Below are positions 57,850-64,000 of a stretch of DNA of 64,000 bases, piece after piece. Numbering within the stretch: the first letter of the stretch is position 1; every line of letters starts with the position of its first letter. The stretch comes from Gemmatimonadota bacterium. GTDB lineage: Bacteria > Gemmatimonadota > Gemmatimonadetes > Gemmatimonadales > Gemmatimonadaceae. The position numbers and the translations under genes are program-made. The stretch covers positions 1 to 64,000 of the forward strand of contig JAPLKT010000148.1 in the NCBI GenBank assembly GCA_026387895.1, given 5' to 3'. Below the pieces are notes generated by a model. The model did no database searches, had not been told where the DNA came from, and worked only from the letters and a program-made list of their open reading frames with translations.

Positions 57850-59118
57850 ATGCGTCGCCCGCTGACTTATCGCTTGCTGCTGCTTCTCCTCACCTGCGCA
57901 TTCCCTGCGACCGTCGTGCTCGCGCAGGACCCGACGGGCGGACGGCAGGGAGCACCCGCCGGCGGCCGAGGGCAGGGTGGTGGTCAGGGCAGTGGTCGCG
58001 GCATGACGATTCCCGCCGGTGAGAGCTGCCCGCCAGGCATGGCCGAGATTCGCCCGAGAAGCTGCATGGCCCCGCAGTTCCCCGCGCCAAGCATCGTGGA
58101 CTATCGCCCGCATTCGACGCTCGTCACGCCTGTGCACATGGTGAAGAGCGCCAAGTACCCGGCGATCGATTATCACGGGCATCCTCAGGGACTGCTCAAC
58201 TCGCCGGAGTCCGTGGCGGGGTTGGTCGCGCAGCTCGACACGCTGAACGTCCGCATGATGGTTGCCGCCGACAACATGTCGGGCGACCGCATTGTGCGCG
58301 CGATGGCCGCGGTGAACGCGAATCCCAAATCCAAGGACCGCATCCGGGTCCTCGCAGGAATCGACTTCCGAAACGTCGGCCCAGGCTGGAGCGAGAAAGC
58401 CGTCGCGCAACTCGAGGCAGATGTCCAGGCCGGCGCCGTCGGCGTTGGCGAAATCGCCAAGAGCCTCGGTCTCACCATCAAGAAGGCGGACGGCACGCGC
58501 CTGAAGATCGATGACCCCGAGCTCGATCCCGTGTGGGATGCCTGCGCACGTCTGGGGATCCCGGTGTTCATTCACACCGCCGATCCGCAGGAGTTCTTTG
58601 AAGTCATGGACCTGAACAACGAACGCTGGCTTGAGATCGCGCTCTTTGGAGATCGGCGCTATCCGAGTGATCGCTTTCCGAAGTTCGAAGAACTAATGAC
58701 GGAGCGCGATAACCTGTTCCGCAAGCACTCCAAGACGACGTTCGTCGCCGCACACCTCGGCTGGCACGCCAACAATCTGGCGCGACTTGGCAAGATGTTT
58801 GACGCCATGCCGAATCTGTACGCGGAGGTCGGTGCGGTGCTCTATGACATCGGGCGCCAACCACGCGGCGCGCACGATTTCTTCTTGAAGTACCAAGATC
58901 GGATCCTGTTCGGCAAGGATGCCTACTATCCCGAGGAGTATCCGTACTATTGGCGTGTGTTTGAGACCGCCGACGAGTACTTCGACTACTACAGGGGTTA
59001 CCACGCCTTCTGGAAGCTCTACGGTGTCGATCTCCCAGACGCGGTCCTCAAAAAGCTCTATTTCCAGAATGCGCTGCGGATCACCAAGGCGCTGCCGCAG
59101 GCGGGCTGGCCAAAGTGA
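57850..59118 (+). CDS. Amidohydrolase_2-like metal-dependent hydrolase, exported
   Basis: Signal peptide, AIDYHGHPQG, IPVFIHTADPQEFF, FVAAHLGWHANNL, ILFGKDAYYP; SD GGAG upstream of 57850. Confidence 0.88.
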   Translation: MRRPLTYRLLLLLLTCAFPATVVLAQDPTGGRQGAPAGGRGQGGGQGSGRGMTIPAGESCPPGMAEIRPRSCMAPQFPAPSIVDYRPHSTLVTPVHMVKSAKYPAIDYHGHPQGLLNSPESVAGLVAQLDTLNVRMMVAADNMSGDRIVRAMAAVNANPKSKDRIRVLAGIDFRNVGPGWSEKAVAQLEADVQAGAVGVGEIAKSLGLTIKKADGTRLKIDDPELDPVWDACARLGIPVFIHTADPQEFFEVMDLNNERWLEIALFGDRRYPSDRFPKFEELMTERDNLFRKHSKTTFVAAHLGWHANNLARLGKMFDAMPNLYAEVGAVLYDIGRQPRGAHDFFLKYQDRILFGKDAYYPEEYPYYWRVFETADEYFDYYRGYHAFWKLYGVDLPDAVLKKLYFQNALRITKALPQAGWPK

Positions 59119-59149
59119 GACGTCGCCATCTGCTGCAGGCCTAGCCCGT

Positions 59150-60349
59150 TCAACGACAACCAGCGCCGAGCCAGCGCTGGTCGAAGAGGGCAAGCGTGAT
59201 GGTTGTGTAGTCTCCGCCTTCGTAGAGGAGCGCGAAGCGTCCGTCGCCGAAGGGCGTGAGGGTGGAGTAGGCGGATGGTCCCGCCTCGACGGTGCGGTGG
59301 ACGGGCCAGGTGCGTCCGTCGTCGCAGGAGAGCTTTACCGTGAGATTCACGCGTGCGTTGGTGCTCTCGGTGTTGCTAAAGAGCAACCAGTGCGCACGCG
59401 TATCTTGCGACGAAGCCTCGGGGGCGAACCGGATGATCGATCCATTGTTCCCCGGGTCGGGGAGCAGCGGTTCGTCACGCGGGGCTGACCAGGTCTCACC
59501 GCCATCGTGAGAGAGTGCGGTGCGTCGCATAGGTTTGGCGCGGATGTTCAGCATGAGAGCGCCGTCGGCGAGTTCGACGACTTTATTTTCGTCGCTGCCA
59601 GGGCCAACCAGCTGTCCCATCTGCCACCGCTCGCCGTGGTCGTCGCTGAAGGCACTCGCCGCCCAATTGGCGCCTTTATAGCGTATTGCATACTGCTGAA
59701 TCAGCCGCCCAGTATGCGCTCCACGACGCAGCTGGATTCCCTCGCCCGATGAGGCGAAAAGCCCGCCCCACGCGCTGTCCTTTATTTGCGCGGTAATCCG
59801 GCGGTGGCGCCAGGAGAGGCCGTCGTCGTCGGAGTAGCTGTAGTCCGCGTGTAAAACATCGGGATCAGTGTCACCAACGCCAGCGTGTGCGCCGAAGAAC
59901 CCTTGTTGCGCGCCAGCGGCGTAAAAGAGAAAAATGCGACCTGTGACGCGATCCACAACGAAGCTCGGATCGCCGAAACCGAGTGGCGCGGTATCACTGC
60001 GCACGGTGATGGCAGGAGAAAAACTCCGGCCACCGTCCGAGCTGCGGCGCAGCATCACGGCGATATGCGACGGAAGGTCATTGCCGGTGGGTCGCGCATC
60101 GTAGGACGCGAGCACGCTGCCAGCTTTTGTCACCGTAAGTGCGGGGATCCGATACACGGGCGCGCCCTCGCCGCTGCGCGCGAGCACGAGCTGTGTGAAC
60201 GGTACCTCGGGCGCGATGTTGCTCGATCGTGCGCCGCTGCCACGGACACAGCCAATCGCCACAAGCAGTGCAGCCCACAGCGCCAGCGACGCTCTGCGAC
60301 GTGCGCCAAGGACTGGCAACCTGGCGAGCAGCGTGGCGAGCGTACGCAC
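59150..60349 (-). CDS. Exo-alpha-sialidase/BNR-repeat family lipoprotein
   Basis: YRIPALT motif and several Asp-boxes (SSDGGRSF, SDDDGLSW, SDDHGERW, SHDGGETW, SCDDGRTW). Confidence 0.85.
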   Translation of the reverse strand: MRTLATLLARLPVLGARRRASLALWAALLVAIGCVRGSGARSSNIAPEVPFTQLVLARSGEGAPVYRIPALTVTKAGSVLASYDARPTGNDLPSHIAVMLRRSSDGGRSFSPAITVRSDTAPLGFGDPSFVVDRVTGRIFLFYAAGAQQGFFGAHAGVGDTDPDVLHADYSYSDDDGLSWRHRRITAQIKDSAWGGLFASSGEGIQLRRGAHTGRLIQQYAIRYKGANWAASAFSDDHGERWQMGQLVGPGSDENKVVELADGALMLNIRAKPMRRTALSHDGGETWSAPRDEPLLPDPGNNGSIIRFAPEASSQDTRAHWLLFSNTESTNARVNLTVKLSCDDGRTWPVHRTVEAGPSAYSTLTPFGDGRFALLYEGGDYTTITLALFDQRWLGAGCR

Positions 60350-60351
60350 GA

Positions 60352-61383
60352 TCAGGACGGCGGCTCCGCGTCGACGGTGATCGGCGTCTGCGTGCCCCTC
60401 TCGGAAACCGCCACCAGCCCCTCGCCGTGTGCGATGCGCACCATGGCGATGGCCACATGCCCCGCACGCGGAGAGGATGCCACGCTGCGGACGTCGCCGA
60501 CGACGTCACCAGTCGCGTTCAGAATCGACGCTCCGGTGGTAAGTGGCGACGCAGCACGGATGACGCGCAGCAGCTTGTTGACATGGCCGCGAAAATGCAG
60601 GCGCGCGACCGTCTCTTGCCCGGTGTAGCACCCCTTGGTGTACGAGATACCTCCAAGCGCATCGAGGCCCGCCTCGTGCGCGAGTGTCTCCTCGGTCATG
60701 TCGATCCCCCAGCGGGGAATCCCCGCTTCGACACGTGCAATCTCAAACGCGGTGCGCCCAACCGGGCGAACGCCGTAGCGCTCAAATGCGGCCCACAGCG
60801 CCGACGCCTGTTCCACCGGCACACAACAGTCGAATCCCATGCCGTCGATTGCCACAGCGCGCAGGAGAAGCACTGGCGTATCGTTGAACTGCGCGACGAG
60901 ATGGTGGTGCGGCGCGAGCGCAATGAGCGCCTGCGTGTCACACGAGAGGACGGCGGCGACGGCCGCCGCACTGTCGGGGCCGTACACGCCAACGCAGCGG
61001 AGCACCGCCGACACGTCCGTGTACTTGGCAAGCCGCGGATTCCCATACCGACGGATCATTGCGGCGAACGCGGGTCCACAGTCTTCGCCGCAGTCCACCA
61101 GCACGTCATCGGTACGAGCCAAGATGCGCAGGTCGGCGATGACCTTGCCTTTCGCCGTGAGCGCCCCAGCGAACTGTCCCTCTCCCGAGCGCAGGGACAG
61201 CACGTCGTTCGTCACGAGTCCGGTGAGTGTCGCGGCCGGCTGTCCCCCGGTGAAGAGCATGCGTAAGCGGTTGCTACGGTCTATCAGGCCAGCCGTATCG
61301 CGCAACGCGTGATATTCGGCGCGTACGTCGCCAAAATCATCCTGTGACGCAAAGCCAGGGGCAAGTGCAGTGGGCGTCATCAT
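60352..61383 (-). CDS. ygfZ: Folate-binding YgfZ/GcvT-like protein
   Basis: KGCYTGQETVARLHFRGHVNK signature. Confidence 0.92.
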   Translation of the reverse strand: MMTPTALAPGFASQDDFGDVRAEYHALRDTAGLIDRSNRLRMLFTGGQPAATLTGLVTNDVLSLRSGEGQFAGALTAKGKVIADLRILARTDDVLVDCGEDCGPAFAAMIRRYGNPRLAKYTDVSAVLRCVGVYGPDSAAAVAAVLSCDTQALIALAPHHHLVAQFNDTPVLLLRAVAIDGMGFDCCVPVEQASALWAAFERYGVRPVGRTAFEIARVEAGIPRWGIDMTEETLAHEAGLDALGGISYTKGCYTGQETVARLHFRGHVNKLLRVIRAASPLTTGASILNATGDVVGDVRSVASSPRAGHVAIAMVRIAHGEGLVAVSERGTQTPITVDAEPPS

Positions 61384-62069
61384 TCGGAATGGGCCTCCAA
61401 GGCTAACAATTCGGACACCGTCAGGAGGTCCAGCGTAGGAATCCAGCCGTCGGCGCGAAAGGCAATCGGTGCAGCAATCGCACCAGCGGCAAATACCCGA
61501 ACGCCGGGCCCCTTTGCCGCATCAATGCCGGCACCAGTCCCGCACAGCGCGATTATCACGGCGGCATCGCCCTCACTGGCCGACACACGGGCGACGAGCC
61601 GACGCCGAACACCCTGCCACCGTTCGGCGAGTGTGGCGCGCGGCCCTCCATCGTCTTCGCATCCAATGTGACTGAACTGATCCCTGAGGCCAGCGAGTTC
61701 CACCGCGTGCATTGTTTCCGTGCGTGAAGTCGCGGCGACGAGTCCGATCGTGGCCCGGGACGCGGCGTGCCGAACGAACTCAGCGGCGCCAGGCATCAGC
61801 GTGATCCCGCGCGACGCTGCAGCCATCTGCGCAGCCGTGGTGCGCATCGTCGCGAGATCGAGCCCCGTCTCGTCGAGTTCCAAGGGGGTGCCGCGTGCTG
61901 CCTCGCGTACCGCGTCACTGACCGCCAAGCCGGCAAAACGACCATCGTAGTCTTCGTCATCGATGGTGATCCCATCGGCACTGAGCGCGTCGCGGAGTGG
62001 GGCGAAGCGTGCTGCTCGCGTATTGACGAGCAGGTCGTGAAACTCAAAAAGGAATACCGGCCGAGTCAC
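61380..62069 (-). CDS. HAD-like protein with degenerate motif I
   Basis: VFLFEFHDLLVNTRAARF aligns with HAD FDFDGTLVDT; LVAATSR motif II; AAKGPGVRVFAAG. Confidence 0.75.
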   Translation of the reverse strand: MTRPVFLFEFHDLLVNTRAARFAPLRDALSADGITIDDEDYDGRFAGLAVSDAVREAARGTPLELDETGLDLATMRTTAAQMAAASRGITLMPGAAEFVRHAASRATIGLVAATSRTETMHAVELAGLRDQFSHIGCEDDGGPRATLAERWQGVRRRLVARVSASEGDAAVIIALCGTGAGIDAAKGPGVRVFAAGAIAAPIAFRADGWIPTLDLLTVSELLALEAHSE

Positions 62070-63337
62070 GACGACCCACCGAGACGGGCGCGCCGTCCGT
62101 ACGATGCGTCGAGGAGTTCGATTGGGTGGCGGGCTACGGTCTTGCTTCCTGTGCGAGCGAGCCCCGCGCCAATCTGCATCATGCAGCCGGGGTTCCCAGT
62201 CGCGACGATCTGTGCATTCGTTGCGGCAATGTTGGCCAGCTTGGGCGCGAGCACTCGGTCGGAGACGTCGGGCTCAATCAAATTATAGATGCCGGCGCTG
62301 CCGCAGCATTGCTCGCAATCATTGAGCGGCACGAGGTTGAGTCCCTCGATTGCGCCGAGCACGGCGAGGGGGGGATTCACGACGCGCTGCCCGTGCATCA
62401 AGTGGCAGGGGGCGTCGTAGGTGACACGCTTCCCGATGGCTGCGCCTGGAACTGGGCCTGCAACGGCGAGTAACTCGCTTACGTCGCGCACTTTCGCCGA
62501 AAACGCAACCGCGCGATCGTGCCATGCCCCGTCGTCGTGGAGCAAGTGCCCGTATTCCTTGAGCATCGAGCCGCAGCCCGCGGAGTTGACGGCGACGAAC
62601 TCCGCACCGCTTCGCTCGAAGGCGGCGATGTTGGTGCGCGCCAGGTCACGGGCCGTGGCGGCATCACCGGTGTGCGCATGGAGCGCGCCGCAGCACCGCT
62701 GGCCGGTCGCGTGCGTGAGTCGATATCCATTCTCGCTGAGCGTCCGTTCGGTGGCGCGATTCACATCGCTGAACAGTCCTTCCATGACGCAGCCGTCGAG
62801 TGTGGCCACTGTCCCCAGTGCGCCGCTCGCGCGCGGCGTCCACGGCTGGTTGTGCACGCCGCGTCGGGTGGAATGGAGCATGGCCATGCCGAAGCCGGAG
62901 CTGCCCGGGAGTTTCGACAGGACCTTTGCGATTCCCGTGGCACGGAGAACGCGGGCGCCAGTCATCGCCACGAGGAGCGCCCAATGCCGCGCAAAAGTCC
63001 AGAGAATCGCGCGGGCGACAAAAGGGAGCGGTCGCTCCGGAGACAAGCGTTCGCGGGTCGCCTCGAGCAACTGTCCGTAGGGCACGCCCGACGGACACGC
63101 CGTCTCGCAGGCTCGGCAACCAAGACACCGGTCCAGATGTTCAAGCGCCGCTGTGTCGGTGGTGCTGATCGAACCGTCAGCGATTGCCTTCATCAGTACA
63201 ATGCGACCACGCGGCGAATCGTTCTCGTCGTCGAGGGCGAGATAGGTCGGACACGCTTGTAGGCAGAAGCCACAATGCACGCAGAGCTCCGAACCGGGGA
63301 GCAACCGCTTGGCCGCTTCGCTTGCCGACGCGCTCAT
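62066..63337 (-). CDS. glcF: Glycolate oxidase iron-sulfur subunit-like protein
   Basis: CVHCGFCLQACPTY, CLGCRACETACPSGV, CCG motifs. Confidence 0.9.
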   Translation of the reverse strand: MSASASEAAKRLLPGSELCVHCGFCLQACPTYLALDDENDSPRGRIVLMKAIADGSISTTDTAALEHLDRCLGCRACETACPSGVPYGQLLEATRERLSPERPLPFVARAILWTFARHWALLVAMTGARVLRATGIAKVLSKLPGSSGFGMAMLHSTRRGVHNQPWTPRASGALGTVATLDGCVMEGLFSDVNRATERTLSENGYRLTHATGQRCCGALHAHTGDAATARDLARTNIAAFERSGAEFVAVNSAGCGSMLKEYGHLLHDDGAWHDRAVAFSAKVRDVSELLAVAGPVPGAAIGKRVTYDAPCHLMHGQRVVNPPLAVLGAIEGLNLVPLNDCEQCCGSAGIYNLIEPDVSDRVLAPKLANIAATNAQIVATGNPGCMMQIGAGLARTGSKTVARHPIELLDASYGRRARLGGSS

Positions 63338-64000
63338 GATGTGACCTCGCCGAGGACGTTCGGATTCAAGATTCCGTGCGGGTCGAACTTCCGCTTCACT
63401 CGAGCGGCGAGCGGCGTAGCATACGCATCGGTGAAATGCCGGCGGTACGGGTCGCGTTCACGGTAGTGCGCCCACAGCTCAGGAGCGTGCGCTTCAACGG
63501 TTCCGAGCTCCCCAAGCCGCCGAACAGACTCCGCCACGAACGCTGCGTTGCCTCCAACGCGCACGAGCAGTCGCGCCTCACCCAGCCCAAGCGTCATCGC
63601 GTGCGCGGCGCCGATGCACTCGCACGCGAGCGGGACATACGGTCCGCGCCGGAACGCGTCGATGCGCGCCAGTACCGCGGGGTCCTCAACATCGCACTGC
63701 ACCACGAGGGTGCTGTCGACCGCGGGAAGCGCGCGCAATCGCATGCTAATCTCGGTGATAACGCCGAGCGTTCCCCAGGATCCTACCATCAGGCGGGTGA
63801 GATCAAAGCCGGCGACGTTCTTCACCACACGTCCACCACCACGCGCGATGGCGCCGGTGCCGTCCACGAACTCCACCCCGATCGCGATATCACGAGGCGC
63901 ACCAAGGGCAGCGCGGAAGGGGCCAGTCGTTGCGGTCGCAAACGTTGCACCGAGTGTCCCGTCGTCTGTTCCCCACGGCAGCAGTGGACACCACTGCCCA
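63334..64000 (-). CDS. glcE: Glycolate oxidase FAD-binding subunit-like protein, truncated by window edge
   Basis: Frame open to 64000: GQWCPLLPWGTDDGTLGATFATATTGPFRAALGAPRDIAIGVEFVDGTGAIARGGGRVVKNVAGFDLTRLMVGSWGTLGVITE. Confidence 0.88.
   Translation of the reverse strand, partial: GQWCPLLPWGTDDGTLGATFATATTGPFRAALGAPRDIAIGVEFVDGTGAIARGGGRVVKNVAGFDLTRLMVGSWGTLGVITEISMRLRALPAVDSTLVVQCDVEDPAVLARIDAFRRGPYVPLACECIGAAHAMTLGLGEARLLVRVGGNAAFVAESVRRLGELGTVEAHAPELWAHYRERDPYRRHFTDAYATPLAARVKRKFDPHGILNPNVLGEVTS

Noticed and set aside
1-64000. CRISPR arrays, tRNA/rRNA genes, IS elements, prophage or integrase genes
   Set aside because: No direct-repeat arrays, cloverleaf-like stretches, transposase or integrase motifs were seen; a tRNAscan, Infernal and ISfinder run would be needed to exclude small elements

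Overview
The window is about 64 kb of GC-rich, gene-dense bacterial chromosome. My lineage guess is Gemmatimonadota-like, inferred from gene content and Gly/Arg-rich inserts; it has not been tested. I see no rRNA, tRNA, CRISPR array, IS element or prophage. The region is mostly chromosomal metabolism with an unusually high density of peptidases (S33, M28, M42, M61, M24, M14, CPBP, M48, M28/M20, S41/Tricorn) and four amidohydrolases. Other contents: DNA repair genes (nth, mutY), a metF-metH locus, acyl-CoA dehydrogenase, REC-EAL regulator, YggT/DUF167 pair, ALDH, citrate synthase, a MoxR/VWA pair, a molybdopterin oxidoreductase, and a glcE-glcF-HAD-ygfZ-sialidase operon running off the right edge. 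Main points for a second look: (1) an ECF sigma factor operon (28236-31223) whose membrane-anchored second gene looks like a non-zinc-finger anti-sigma with an extracytoplasmic AMPK/CBM48-like E-set domain, and whose fourth gene is a barrel-like exported protein ending in a similar domain; (2) metH interrupted by one in-frame TAG exactly where homologues have Glu; (3) a frameshifted molybdopterin oxidoreductase; (4) an EVE-domain protein missing about 30 core residues in frame; (5) a HAD-like protein in the glycolate operon with both motif I Asp residues replaced; (6) a REC-EAL protein with a substituted Mg-binding Asn; (7) a CPBP protease, orphan lipoprotein and micro-membrane-protein cassette; (8) Gly/Arg-rich inserts shared by several unrelated exported enzymes. 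All calls come from reading the sequence and the ORF track. No database search was run.
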